NCBI RefSeq assembly: GCF_021155765.1
Contig: NC_060106.1
Coordinates: 1,123,501-1,187,500 of the forward strand
From: Diprion similis
Taxonomy: Eukaryota; Arthropoda; Insecta; Hymenoptera; Diprionidae
Direction: 5' to 3'
Length of the DNA stretch: 64,000 bases
Positions 1 to 8,867 of the stretch are shown here, piece by piece. The translations under genes were made by a program, and so were the position numbers. The notes beneath the pieces are model-generated. The model was given only the letters and a program-made list of their open reading frames with translations, ran no database searches and was not told the origin of the DNA. Position 1 is the first letter of the stretch, and the number at the start of each line of letters is the position of its first letter.

Positions 1-96
1 CGTGTCAAAGTTTACTTTAATAAACCAATTTATATCGGTGCGGCGATCTTAGACCTTTCGAAAATTATTCTGGACGATTTTCATTACAATTATATA
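1..96 (+). pseudogene. Polinton A DNA polymerase B, 5' part cut by window edge and LINE insertion
   Basis: Frame 1 from base 1 is open and reads as the part of a protein-primed family B DNA polymerase just before motif C ([15 protein letters not shown], then DDFHYNYI). Polintons use this enzyme to copy their own linear DNA. The coding frame stops being polymerase at base 96, where a non-LTR retrotransposon has inserted, and resumes at 5166. The same region is seen in element C ([17 protein letters not shown]). The start of the gene lies outside the window. Confidence 0.85.
82..96. repeat. Target-site duplication of the LINE, left copy
   Basis: The 15-mer cattacaattatata at 82-96 is repeated exactly at 5151-5165. 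Removing one copy and everything between joins the polymerase frame without loss, so these are the two ends of the insertion. Confidence 0.93.
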
Positions 97-369
97 GGAC
101 TTCCGGTACGGACACCGAGCGCAAAAGTCGCAAGGTGAAGCGTCGCGTATATAATTCGAAAACGTAAGACTCGGAGAATCCAGGAAGACACCATACAAGA
201 AAAAGAAGAAAGGGAAACAAGGGTATCGAAAGAGATAAGTGAAAGCCAGGTAAAGCAAAAGATAAAGTGGAAAGAGAATCACAAATAAAATAACCTCAAA
301 ACAGCAGAGACAAAGACAAGCAGGAAATTAGACGCAGACACGGGACAGAGTACAAGCACAACACAAGAG

Positions 370-1629
370 ATGGCGGGAGCGGCGACAGAGGAGCCCGAGT
401 TGAGGAGCGACAGAGACAGGAGAGGAGAGAGAGAAAACCTAACAGACTACAACAGCGCAATAGAAACGGAGAACGGAATAAGCGAGGCATGGAAGACGCC
501 GGGCGCGTCGCCGAAACAGAAGAAAAGGGGAAGATTAACAAATGCAGATAGGAGGGAGAAAAACTCGGGTCAGGCACAAACACTGGAGTCACTCTGGAAA
601 AGAAAGAGGCAAGAGGAACAAGGACATGGAGACGACGAGGATTCCGAGGACCAAACTCCGACCAAAACAGCGACCAAGAAGTACAAAATAAGGAAAACTC
701 CAGAGTCAGGGAAAGTAAATAGGGACGACGGAGAACACCAAGCAGAGGGCCTTAAGACTACAAAGGGAATAACAAAAGCCCTGGAAGAGATTACAAAAGG
801 AATGAATCAGATGGTGACAGAATTGAAGATACTACGGGACGAAGCCAACGTAAGTAGGAATGAGGCGAGAGAGGATAAGGAGAGACTGATAAATCTAATA
901 GAAATAGTAAAGAACCAGGGAGAGAATGAAAGAAGGAGGCTGGAAGAGAGAATACAGAGGCTAGAAAATAACATAGCAGAAAAAGATAATCTACACAGAG
1001 AACACTGGGAAAGAATGAAGAAGGAAGTTGCAGAGGAAGCGAGAATCACTGCGGAAGAAGTGGACAATGAAAGAACGACGGAGTCGAGAGAGCTAGAAGG
1101 AATGATCAAGGAGGTTGGAAGAAAGATAGAGGCAAAGGACAGACAGGAAAGGAGAAATAACATAGTGATCAAGGGCCAGGATCTCCCCACGGGTGGAAAC
1201 GCAGCAGAGGTGGCAAGTGAGATTACCGAAAGGATCACAAGAGAAAAAATAGGAATAAGGGAAACAATAGACATGAGAGGAGCACAAGGAAAGGCAATAC
1301 TAGTAAAAGTACAAAGCTGGGAAGAAAAGAGGAAAATAATGGGACAAAAAAGACACCTGGCGGAGGAAAAAATCTTCATAGACGACGACCTCACAGACAA
1401 GGAACGGGATATACAGAGAAGGATTTTAGAAAGAGCCAGAGTGGAAAAGGAAAAAGGAAGAAGAACGAAGGTAGGATACAAGAAAATACTGATAGAAGAG
1501 ACGCAATGGGAATGGAACGAAGAGACAGAGAGCTTGGTGGAAAGAAGAAGTACAAGAGCGAATGAGCAGAACAGGAGGGGCGGGGATAGAGGCAGAAGAG
1601 CAAGAGGAAGAGGAAGAGGAACACAATAA
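370..1629 (+). CDS. LINE ORF1 protein, coiled-coil RNA-binding type
   Basis: A 419-residue, highly charged protein. The middle (about residues 140-270) is rich in E, K and R with heptad-like spacing and should form a coiled coil. The part after about residue 270 (RRNNIVIKG, later IFIDDDLTDKERDIQRRIL and KVGYKKILI) has the layout of L1 ORF1p-type RNA-binding and C-terminal domains. The tail is Arg/Gly-rich (RRGGDRGRRARGRGRGTQ). Such proteins coat the element's RNA as a chaperone. No CCHC knuckle is seen. It ends at TAA 1627-1629, and the reading frame after that stop is the endonuclease of ORF2 with no shift. Confidence 0.85.
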   Translation: MAGAATEEPELRSDRDRRGERENLTDYNSAIETENGISEAWKTPGASPKQKKRGRLTNADRREKNSGQAQTLESLWKRKRQEEQGHGDDEDSEDQTPTKTATKKYKIRKTPESGKVNRDDGEHQAEGLKTTKGITKALEEITKGMNQMVTELKILRDEANVSRNEAREDKERLINLIEIVKNQGENERRRLEERIQRLENNIAEKDNLHREHWERMKKEVAEEARITAEEVDNERTTESRELEGMIKEVGRKIEAKDRQERRNNIVIKGQDLPTGGNAAEVASEITERITREKIGIRETIDMRGAQGKAILVKVQSWEEKRKIMGQKRHLAEEKIFIDDDLTDKERDIQRRILERARVEKEKGRRTKVGYKKILIEETQWEWNEETESLVERRSTRANEQNRRGGDRGRRARGRGRGTQ

Positions 1630-4600
1630 CAAGGGCACGAGGAAGGAGAAATAAAGATAATATTCTGGAACGTAGCAGGTATAAGAGAGAAGGACGAGGA
1701 TTTCTGGGAGTACTTAAAGGAATTTGATATCATAGGCCTGACAGAAACGTGGTTAGAAGAAAAAGAGTGGACAAGTTGGGAGAAAAGACTACCGAAAACA
1801 TGGAAATGGAGATGCCAGGGCGCAGACAGGCAAGAGAAAAAAGGCAGAGCCAGGGGAGGAATAATCACAGGAGTGAAATACGGTTTAGAAGAGGACGGAA
1901 TAATCCTGAGAGGTGAAGGGATACAGGAAGTGAGAATAAGACTGGAGGATGAAATATGGAGAGTGATCACATTCTACAACAGAGGGGGGGCGAAAGAAAA
2001 ATTGAAAGAACTAGAGGAGACAGTAGGAGAAGAACGGGAAGAAGAAAATCTAATCATCGGAGGGGACTTCAATGCACGAATAGGAGAAAGGGGAGGCAGA
2101 GATAATTTCGAAGACCCAACAGAAACAGGAAAAAGACGGGCGAAGGACAAAAAAGAAAACAAAGAGGGGAAAGAGCTGATGAAAGTAATAGAAGACAGGG
2201 GATGGTCAATTCTAAATGGAAATAAAGAGGATGCCGAGGAGGGAGAATGGACGTTCCACAAAGGCCCCAAAAGAACAACAATTGACTATGGTATAAGTAA
2301 TGAGAGAACTTGGGAAAAGATAAACAGTTTCAAGATAGGCTGCAGAACAGAATCAGACCATCAACCAATCATTGTAACGATAGGAAGCAACAGAAAGCTA
2401 GCAAAGAACGAAAAAACGAAAGAAGGAACGTACATACAGGTGTGGGACGAAAAAGAGGCAAAGGCATTCAAAGAAAGAATGGAAACAGTAAACTGGGCAG
2501 CGTCAGGGGCGGAAGAAGAATGGACTGAGCTACAGAAGGAGGTGGAAAAAGCAACATCAACAAGAATTCGAAAACCAGGCAATAAGACCGGATATAAAGC
2601 ATGGTGGGACAGAGAATGCAAGGAGATGAAAATAGAGCTACGAAAAGAGTGGAGAAAGGCGAGAGAAGGCAAAGAAGAGGACGAACAGGCATTCAAGGCG
2701 AAAAGAGGAATGTACAAAAAGAAATGCGAAGAAAAGAGGTTGCAATGGACAAGGAATGAAGAGAAAGAGCTAGAAGGAATAAAAGATGAAAGTGAAGCAT
2801 GGAAGTATGTGAACAAGTTCAAGAAGAAAAAAAGGGAGACATCAGAAAGAATAACATTAGAAGAATGGAAAGCACACTTTCTAAAGTCCCTAAAAGGGGT
2901 GGAAACCAGACCACAATGCGACAAAGAAAGGATGGAAGCACAGGAAAGAGTAGAAGACGAAGAAGCAAAGGAAGAGAACGGGTTGGATTGGAGCAAAGAG
3001 GTATATGAACAAATAAGAAAGCTAAAGCGGGGCAAAGCGGCGGGCAGCGATAACATAAAAAACGAAGCTTGGATATACGGCGGGCCGAATATGGTAGGAA
3101 AATTGAAGAAGATTATCCAAAAAGTATGGAATGGAGAAGGATACCCAAGCCAGTGGAGGGAAGGGATAATAATCCCTATATTCAAGAGAGGAGATAAAGA
3201 AGATGCCCGAAATTACAGAGGAATTACGCTGACGTCAACAGCATATAAAATATATGCAGGCATACTGAACAAACAACTAGTGGAAGAGCTAGAAGACAAA
3301 AAACTACTCTCGGACACGCAAGTAGGATTTCGGAAAGGAAGAGGGGTGATGGATAATATTTACGTACTAAAACATATCATAGGAAACAGACTGAAGGAGA
3401 AAGCAGGAAAAATTGCAATGGCATTTCTAGACTTGAAAGCTGCATTTGACTGTCTAGACAGAAATATATTATGGACAGCGATGGAAAAAAGACAGGTATC
3501 AGAGGAAATGATAAAGAGAATAAAAGAGATATACAAAGAGACAAAGTGCAGAGTGAGAGGGGAAGACGGGGTTTCGGAAGAATTCTGGGTGGAGAAAGGG
3601 GTGAGACAGGGGTGCCCGATAAGCCACACACTGTTCAACATCTACATCGCAGACCTGGAAGAGGTGCTAAAGAAAGGACAGGACGGAGGCGTGGTTATCG
3701 GAAAAGAAAAAATATGGTCACTAGGATATGCCGATGATATTGTACTATTAGCAGAGAGGGAAGAGGAACTGAAAGCAATGATCGAAAGAGCCAGGAGTTA
3801 CTTTGAAAGAAAAAAGCTAGAGGTGAGTGGCGAGAAGACGAAGATAATGGTAGCGAGAAAGAACGGAGGAAAGAGGAAAGAGAATAAATGGAAATGGGGG
3901 GACAAGGAAATAGAAGAGGTCAAGGAAATGAAATACCTAGGCTACAATATCACGAACAATAACAGAGAAGAGGCACACTTAAGAGAAAGAGTAAGGAAAG
4001 CAAAGATAGCCATGGCAAGCCTGTGGGGAATAGGAGAAAGACAGTTCAGAGGAGACATCAGATGGAGAATTAAACTCTTCGACGCAATAATCAAGGGAAT
4101 ACTGATGTTCGGGGCAGAAATCTGGGGCTGGAAAGAGCGTGAGGAAATGGAGAAAGTACAAGAAAAATATATGAGATGGATATTAGGAGCGGAAAGGACG
4201 ACACCGGGTTATGTAATTAGAGATGAATTGAAGAGAGATGAAATCAGGGTGGCAGCGGGTAAGAGAGCTATACGATACGAAGAAAAGATAAAAAAGTTAG
4301 AAGACAGACCCGTGCTAAAGGCATGCCGAGAGGAACGTCGGAAAGAGGAAGCGAAGGGGAGGTACACAAGGGACGGCAAAGAGAGACAACAATACCTTTG
4401 GAGATGCGGAATAGGAGAATTAGAAGCGGAACGACTACTAGAAAACGATGGAAGCCTAGAAGAAAATGCAATAAATAGAGACAAAGAGGTACAGACACAA
4501 GAAAGGATGGATAAGATAATGAGCTCGCGAACCGCAGAAAGGTATCGAAGTATCAGAAGTATCGGCATCCCAAGATACCTGACAGGAAAAAGGGGGAGGA

Positions 4601-4902
4601 GAGGGGATGCAGTAACAATAGTAGCAAGATTAAGATGTGGAAACGAGGAGAATGCAAATAAATACTGGCTGCCAGAAAGAAAAAGACTCTGCAGACTATG
4701 CGAAGCAGAAAAAGAAACATTGGAGCACCTCGCAGGAAGATGCAGAGTCATGGACGGACAACCAGGAAAGATTGAAGATATAATCAGCGAAGATGGTAAA
4801 GGATTAAAATGGGGAAGACTTTTAAAGAAAAAAAGGGAAGAAAAAGCTAAGAGAGACAGACAGCAATGGGAAAAAGAAGGTAACACCACAGAGGAAGAAT
4901 AG
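1630..4902 (+). CDS. LINE ORF2: endonuclease, reverse transcriptase and CCHC tail
   Basis: Open for about 1,090 codons in the same frame as ORF1, directly after its TAA. The endonuclease starts at once (FWNVAG near 1662, LTETWLEE, then GGDFNARIG, and SDHQPI near 2350). The reverse transcriptase follows (ARNYRGITLTS near 3210, FLDLKAAFDCLDR near 3425, GVRQGCPIS near 3600, catalytic YADD near 3728). The C-terminus has a CCHC motif CRLCEAEKETLEHLAGRC near 4690. No in-frame ATG occurs before about 2176, inside the endonuclease, so translation must arise by reading through or restarting at the ORF1 stop. No RNase H domain is seen. Function: nicks target DNA and copies the element RNA into it. Confidence 0.9.
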   Translation, partial: QGHEEGEIKIIFWNVAGIREKDEDFWEYLKEFDIIGLTETWLEEKEWTSWEKRLPKTWKWRCQGADRQEKKGRARGGIITGVKYGLEEDGIILRGEGIQEVRIRLEDEIWRVITFYNRGGAKEKLKELEETVGEEREEENLIIGGDFNARIGERGGRDNFEDPTETGKRRAKDKKENKEGKELMKVIEDRGWSILNGNKEDAEEGEWTFHKGPKRTTIDYGISNERTWEKINSFKIGCRTESDHQPIIVTIGSNRKLAKNEKTKEGTYIQVWDEKEAKAFKERMETVNWAASGAEEEWTELQKEVEKATSTRIRKPGNKTGYKAWWDRECKEMKIELRKEWRKAREGKEEDEQAFKAKRGMYKKKCEEKRLQWTRNEEKELEGIKDESEAWKYVNKFKKKKRETSERITLEEWKAHFLKSLKGVETRPQCDKERMEAQERVEDEEAKEENGLDWSKEVYEQIRKLKRGKAAGSDNIKNEAWIYGGPNMVGKLKKIIQKVWNGEGYPSQWREGIIIPIFKRGDKEDARNYRGITLTSTAYKIYAGILNKQLVEELEDKKLLSDTQVGFRKGRGVMDNIYVLKHIIGNRLKEKAGKIAMAFLDLKAAFDCLDRNILWTAMEKRQVSEEMIKRIKEIYKETKCRVRGEDGVSEEFWVEKGVRQGCPISHTLFNIYIADLEEVLKKGQDGGVVIGKEKIWSLGYADDIVLLAEREEELKAMIERARSYFERKKLEVSGEKTKIMVARKNGGKRKENKWKWGDKEIEEVKEMKYLGYNITNNNREEAHLRERVRKAKIAMASLWGIGERQFRGDIRWRIKLFDAIIKGILMFGAEIWGWKEREEMEKVQEKYMRWILGAERTTPGYVIRDELKRDEIRVAAGKRAIRYEEKIKKLEDRPVLKACREERRKEEAKGRYTRDGKERQQYLWRCGIGELEAERLLENDGSLEENAINRDKEVQTQERMDKIMSSRTAERYRSIRSIGIPRYLTGKRGRRGDAVTIVARLRCGNEENANKYWLPERKRLCRLCEAEKETLEHLAGRCRVMDGQPGKIEDIISEDGKGLKWGRLLKKKREEKAKRDRQQWEKEGNTTEEE

Positions 4903-5150
4903 AATCAAGGGAAAAGAAAGGCTGAGAAGGAAAGAACAAAAGAGTGAACACAAAGTACAAATAAACATAGGTGCAATATATAAACAATTAAGAGAATAAT
5001 CAATAGAGATGTGATAAATAAAATAAGATTAGAATAAGGTAGAGATAAGAGGAGGGATGAGGAATTGTGAAGTACAAACAGAGATGGGGAAGATATAATA
5101 GATATATGTATATAATGTAACACCATATTGGTATGCAATAAAACACACTA

Positions 5151-5165
5151 CATTACAATTATATA
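5151..5165. repeat. Target-site duplication of the LINE, right copy
   Basis: Exact copy of the 15-mer at 82-96; polymerase coding sequence resumes at 5166. Confidence 0.93.
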
Positions 5166-5702
5166 AAGCCGAATTTTCCCGACAAAAAAGCTAAATTGTT
5201 GTACACCGACACTGACAGCCTTATTTACCAATTTAATGTACCCAACATCTACGATATCGTCAAACGTGATGTTGACTCAATGTTTGACACCTCGGACTAC
5301 CCTCCCGACAATGTGTACGGTATTCCGCTCAAGAACAAGAAACGTCTGGGCATAATGAAGGATGAGAACAACGGGAAAATTATGACAGAGTTCATTGGGT
5401 TGCGAGCGAAGCTGTACACCTTTACAACGATGGGCGAGGATAACGCCAATGGTACGAGAGTAAGCAAACGCGCAAAGGGTGTCAAAAATTCAACGCTGAA
5501 CACCATTACGTTTGACGATTATAAGCGCTGTCTGTTGGCTTACAAGGAATTGGCCCGATCTCAATGTCTAATTTGTAGCAAAAAACATCAAGTAAGCACT
5601 ATCGTACAGAAGAAATTGGCTCTGAGTTGGCAAGATGACAAGCGGCAATTGATACCTGGGCAGACCGACACCTTACCTTGGGGGTTTGCTGCTGCCCCAT
5701 AA
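5166..5702 (+). pseudogene. Polinton A DNA polymerase B, C-terminal part
   Basis: Continuation of the polymerase after the LINE. It shows catalytic motif C YTDTDSL near 5199, then conserved blocks found in all three elements: [35 protein letters not shown], and the C-terminal TDTLPWG block before the stop at 5700-5702. The frame is otherwise clean, so the gene was probably intact until the LINE landed. The enzyme replicates the Polinton genome from a protein primer. The convergent integrase ends at 6080 on the other strand. Confidence 0.88.
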
Positions 5703-5794
5703 AAACTAATTATAGGATTAGCTGTATGTATAAAACTGCCACGAATACTTACGTTCGACACCTTGGACGATCCTTTGCCAAATCATTTATTCAA

Positions 5795-5940
5795 AAATGA
5801 AAAAAAAGTTTTCAGAAAATGAAAAAAAGTTTTCCAAAAACAAAATCCCCATTTGATTAACATGTAAAAAAAATTTTTCGGAAATGAAAAAAAGTTTTCC
5901 GAAAATGAAAAAAAAGTTTTCCAGAAATAAAAATGTGGAA
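5795..5940. repeat. A-rich imperfect repeats between convergent polymerase and integrase
   Basis: Several copies of a roughly 20-bp unit of the form gaaaatgaaaaaaagttttcc occur head to tail. The stretch 5703-6079 holds no gene; these repeats and AT-rich sequence fill it. They sit between two convergent genes, where 3' ends would form. Confidence 0.6.
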
Positions 5941-6079
5941 TTAACCGTAAGGAAAAAAAAATATCTTGTATTATTATTGCTATGGATATGATATATAAGT
6001 GCACATGGAAAAGAATTGTGGAGATATTTTGTATAACTGTATGTTTTATTGTTATTTTGAAAAATACATAGAAATTATG

Positions 6080-7000
6080 TTACATGTCTGTTCCATTTAT
6101 CCAACTGTTGTGTGAATGGTCAAATCCCAACCACTTCACATAGAGCTGATTCCCACGTTTGCGTAATACTTTCTCCACCAGGTAGCCATCGGGATATTTT
6201 ACTTTGCTGAGTTCTTCCTCGTAGAAGCCTCCTTCGATGGAATGATCTTGATAATCGGTAAGTTTGTACGTCGGGGGATTGGTATTCTTCACCTCGCTCA
6301 CGGTGAATATTTCAGTCGTCCAGTTGGGCGTATAGCCTTTTTCGAATACATTTTTGTACTTGCTGATCCGGACTCGATCGCCAACTTTAAATTTCCGCTT
6401 CCGATTACTCCGCTTGATTTGGCGGGGCTTGTAAACGCTTCGATATAGTTGTTTTTCGTTGACTGTGCTGACATCCACCGGCTTCATTCGAATCGTGCGA
6501 TGCTTGGTGTTGTTGTATGATTTTATTAGATCGCTCAAAATGTCAATCCACTTGTAAGATCCTCGGAGAGTAAACCGCTTCCACATTTTATTTTTCAACG
6601 TTCGATTAAATCGCTCGCATATAGACGCCTTTAAATTGCTGAATGTCGAATACATGTTGATATTGTTCCGCTTCATGAGTGTCTTGAATTCGCTGTTGTA
6701 AAATTCTCTGCCCTGATCGACGTGTAGATGCTTTGATATGCGGTTCTGTGTTAGTACGGATACCATGGCGGTAGTCACATCTTTTCCACTCTTGGACTTT
6801 ATCGGTACCGCCCACGCGTACTTGGAAAATATGTCGATGATTGTAAGCAGGTATTTGTAGCCCTTGTTGTGCGAGCTATATGCGGTCATGTCAACGAGAT
6901 CTGCTTGCCAGGTCTCATCGAGTCCGCGTACATCTACGAATCGGCGCTGATAATTGCGTCGAGCCGGTCTGTGAAGTTCAGCAGCTATTGTCGCCTTCAT
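6080..7000 (-). CDS. Polinton A retroviral-type integrase
   Basis: A complete 306-residue integrase. The DDE core is visible: D in WQADLVDM (about residue 33), D in LHVDQGREF (about residue 94) and E in SICERFNRTLK (about residue 129). An SH3-like basic part follows (GDRVRISKYKNVFEKGYTPNW), then a C-terminal chromodomain (YLVEKVLRKRG..LYVKWLGF..SHNSWI). It joins Polinton ends to the host chromosome; the chromodomain probably steers it to chromatin. Its ATG overlaps the stop of gene Y (ATGA at about 6997-7000), so the two genes were probably expressed together. Close match in layout and length to the 308-residue copy in element C. Confidence 0.93.
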   Translation of the reverse strand: MKATIAAELHRPARRNYQRRFVDVRGLDETWQADLVDMTAYSSHNKGYKYLLTIIDIFSKYAWAVPIKSKSGKDVTTAMVSVLTQNRISKHLHVDQGREFYNSEFKTLMKRNNINMYSTFSNLKASICERFNRTLKNKMWKRFTLRGSYKWIDILSDLIKSYNNTKHRTIRMKPVDVSTVNEKQLYRSVYKPRQIKRSNRKRKFKVGDRVRISKYKNVFEKGYTPNWTTEIFTVSEVKNTNPPTYKLTDYQDHSIEGGFYEEELSKVKYPDGYLVEKVLRKRGNQLYVKWLGFDHSHNSWINGTDM

Positions 7001-7497
7001 TGTTCCTTGCTCTTTGCCGCTCGATTTTTCAACTCTTCTTCCAACCGCTTTTGTTCCTCGACCGAAACTGATACCGCGCTGGTTTGCTCCAGTAAAGTTA
7101 CTCGTGCATGAAGCTTCTGAACGATCTCCAATAATCCAATTACGTAATCGTGATTACTCCTGTTACGCGCGCGCACCGGTTTAAGGATCTCATCGATTCT
7201 CTTTATGCGCTCTTCGTACGATTCTCTTAAGCTATTTAGAACTTTCAGGGGAACAGCATCGTTGGGTTGCTGAGGATCGGCTATGTTACACAATCGTTTA
7301 CCGTCCAAATCGTACTGATTGTCGGGAGTGATTTTAAATCCGACGCCTGGAGGTCCACGAATAAATTTTTTACCCCCACCACGGCCCAACTGTCGTCCAA
7401 ATATCTCTATGCTCATCGCTAGGTGGTCACCGAAGGAATGACGAATGTATGCCGATCTACCGCTAATAAATGATTCCAGCTTCCCGCAGCTCTTCAA
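6997..7497 (-). CDS. Polinton A gene Y, putative trimeric fibre-like virion protein
   Basis: The frame opens at 7497, but the likelier start is the ATG at 7416 (MSIEIFGRQLGRGGGKK), which leaves about 139 residues. The N-terminal block GFKITPDNQYDLDGKRLCNIADPQQPNDAV resembles the motif (D..NKRL.NV.DP..P.DAV) that opens many phage and virus fibre or tail-fibre proteins. The rest is a predicted coiled coil (VLNSLRESYEERIKRIDEIL, and a Leu/Glu-rich tail). I infer a trimeric spike or fibre, but no database was searched. A frameshifted relative lies at about 60121-60552 in element C; element B has lost it. It overlaps gene X upstream and integrase downstream. Confidence 0.6.
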   Translation of the reverse strand: MKSCGKLESFISGRSAYIRHSFGDHLAMSIEIFGRQLGRGGGKKFIRGPPGVGFKITPDNQYDLDGKRLCNIADPQQPNDAVPLKVLNSLRESYEERIKRIDEILKPVRARNRSNHDYVIGLLEIVQKLHARVTLLEQTSAVSVSVEEQKRLEEELKNRAAKSKEQ

Positions 7498-8394
7498 TAA
7501 TGGCGACTATTTCATTGGAATGGCTGGTATTTCCCGCAGCCTGCGACGCCATAAGTAGTCGAAGACGATCTACAATTTCATTTGGATCATCCCAGTAGAC
7601 GTAATCCACTTCTTGCCTCTCCTTTCGCGCAATCTTATATTCGGGTAAGCCTTTACCGGACTTTTTCGGCGAGCCAAGATGTTGTGCAATGAAATTTCTA
7701 TACTTTGCACTTTTTGGATCATCGCGAAGACTTCCATCGGCTTGGTATCGTTTCCGATGTGCATTTGTCATCCTTACAATTTTTATGTAATTATTCTTGT
7801 CCGTATCATTCACAACCGTGGCATCGGGTTATTTTTTAAACAATAATTCGAGTAACCCTGGCGTACTCTGGTAACTTTCATCTCCCACGTTGATCAGATT
7901 ATCGACGAAACTAATTTGTGAATCACCAATCATCATACTGTTTATCAACTTTCGAACGCCATATGCTGTATCTAAATCCTTCTTTTTACTTGTGCTGAAC
8001 ATTTTCAAATATCGTGCCACGGGATTCACTGTTTTCCTCACTGGTCTGCTTGTAGTGGAAATTTCACCAAATTTCAGTGTTTTATCGTGTGCATCCTTGA
8101 AATCCTCCTCATCATCCATATCTTCATCCTCATCCTCGTCATCCTCGGTACTCGCATCATCTTTTTCTTCTTTTTTCATTGCTATATCAGACGATTCTGT
8201 TTTAATTTCTTCTTTAATATGCTGCTGCTGCTGCTTCGAAGTATCCACCAATTCTTGCAACGGTGTTACGAGGGGCTTGAACACCTCTCCCATAACCTGG
8301 TCGGTCGTGTCTTTGTCCAACTTGATCATCTTGTGCTTCCGACGTATGACATCGCTTGCTTTCGATATTTCACTCAGCGTATCGCTATGCTTAC
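7463..8394 (-). pseudogene. Polinton A gene X (conserved orphan), cut by hAT and one stop
   Basis: Most of a conserved Polinton protein found in all three elements. The N-terminal part is charged (ASDVIRRKHK, VFKPLVTPLQELV), followed by an acidic run (EDDEDEDEDMDDEEDF) and a conserved block (AYGVRKLI..MMIGDSQISF, STPGLLELLFKK). Then TAA at 7829-7831 interrupts a frame that continues unbroken to 7463 (NAHRKRYQ, DYVYWDDPNEIVDRLRLL, IIEELREAGIIY). The other copies have coding sequence at that stop, so it is a lesion. The first nine codons lie at 12051-12077, beyond the hAT insertion. I do not know the function; position beside integrase and ATPase suggests a structural or packaging role. Confidence 0.8.
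8387..8394. repeat. hAT target-site duplication, left copy
   Basis: atgcttac at 8387-8394 is repeated exactly at 12051-12058, the 8-bp duplication expected of hAT elements. Confidence 0.95.
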
Positions 8395-8720
8395 CAGGGC
8401 TGGGTAACATTTGAAATGGATCCATTTAAAATAGGCATTTGAAATGCAAAATGGCATTTTGCATTTGTATTTCAAATGGAATTGGAAAAAGCATTTTCAT
8501 TTTATATTTAAAATGCAAAACTCAATCCATTTAGCCATTTGTGAAATGATAAATGGTTTCGTTCAATGGCGTCGAAAATCTTTCTAGTTCCTAGTTCGAT
8601 TCTTCGTAACTGCTTATATGTTACCGATTGTAGCCGCTCGTGGCGCCATCGTATGATTCCCCTAGCGTAACTAGCGTAAGTATGTGTACAATTGGTATAC
8701 AAGCCGATACACGCTTGTGA

Positions 8721-8780
8721 GTTTGCCCATCTACGGTTTGCCCATCTACGGTTTGCCCATCTACGGTTTGCCCGTTACCG
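8721..8780. repeat. 15-bp minisatellite near the 5' end of the hAT element
   Basis: gtttgcccatctacg is repeated three times in tandem (8721-8765) followed by a degenerate fourth unit. It sits between the 5' subterminal region and the transposase start, where a promoter would be. Confidence 0.85.
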
Positions 8781-8867
8781 CGTTTTGTCGGCGACAGTCA
8801 TCGTGTTTTTCCGAACTTTGTGTGCACATGGTGCCTTACTTTAAATAAAACAGTCAGCTTGATAGAA

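Larger units (their letters stand above)
97..5150 (+). mobile_element. Non-LTR retrotransposon (LINE) inserted in Polinton A polymerase
   Basis: About 5.05 kb between perfect 15-bp duplications, with two long open frames on the plus strand, a 5' untranslated part (97-369) and a 3' untranslated part (4903-5150) that ends close to 'aataaaacacacta' and has no long A tail. Strong purine bias on the coding strand makes the antisense strand appear open, but those frames are shadows. The ORF1 type (coiled coil plus L1-ORF1-like domain) and the C-terminal CCHC motif after the reverse transcriptase suggest a LINE with an apurinic-type endonuclease. I cannot assign the clade with certainty. Intact frames and an exact duplication suggest a recent insertion. 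Confidence 0.93.

Noticed and set aside
807-4889. Long minus-strand open frames opposite the LINE ORFs
   Set aside because: They are Ser/Leu/Phe-rich shadows created by the strong purine bias of the LINE coding strand; no conserved motif.
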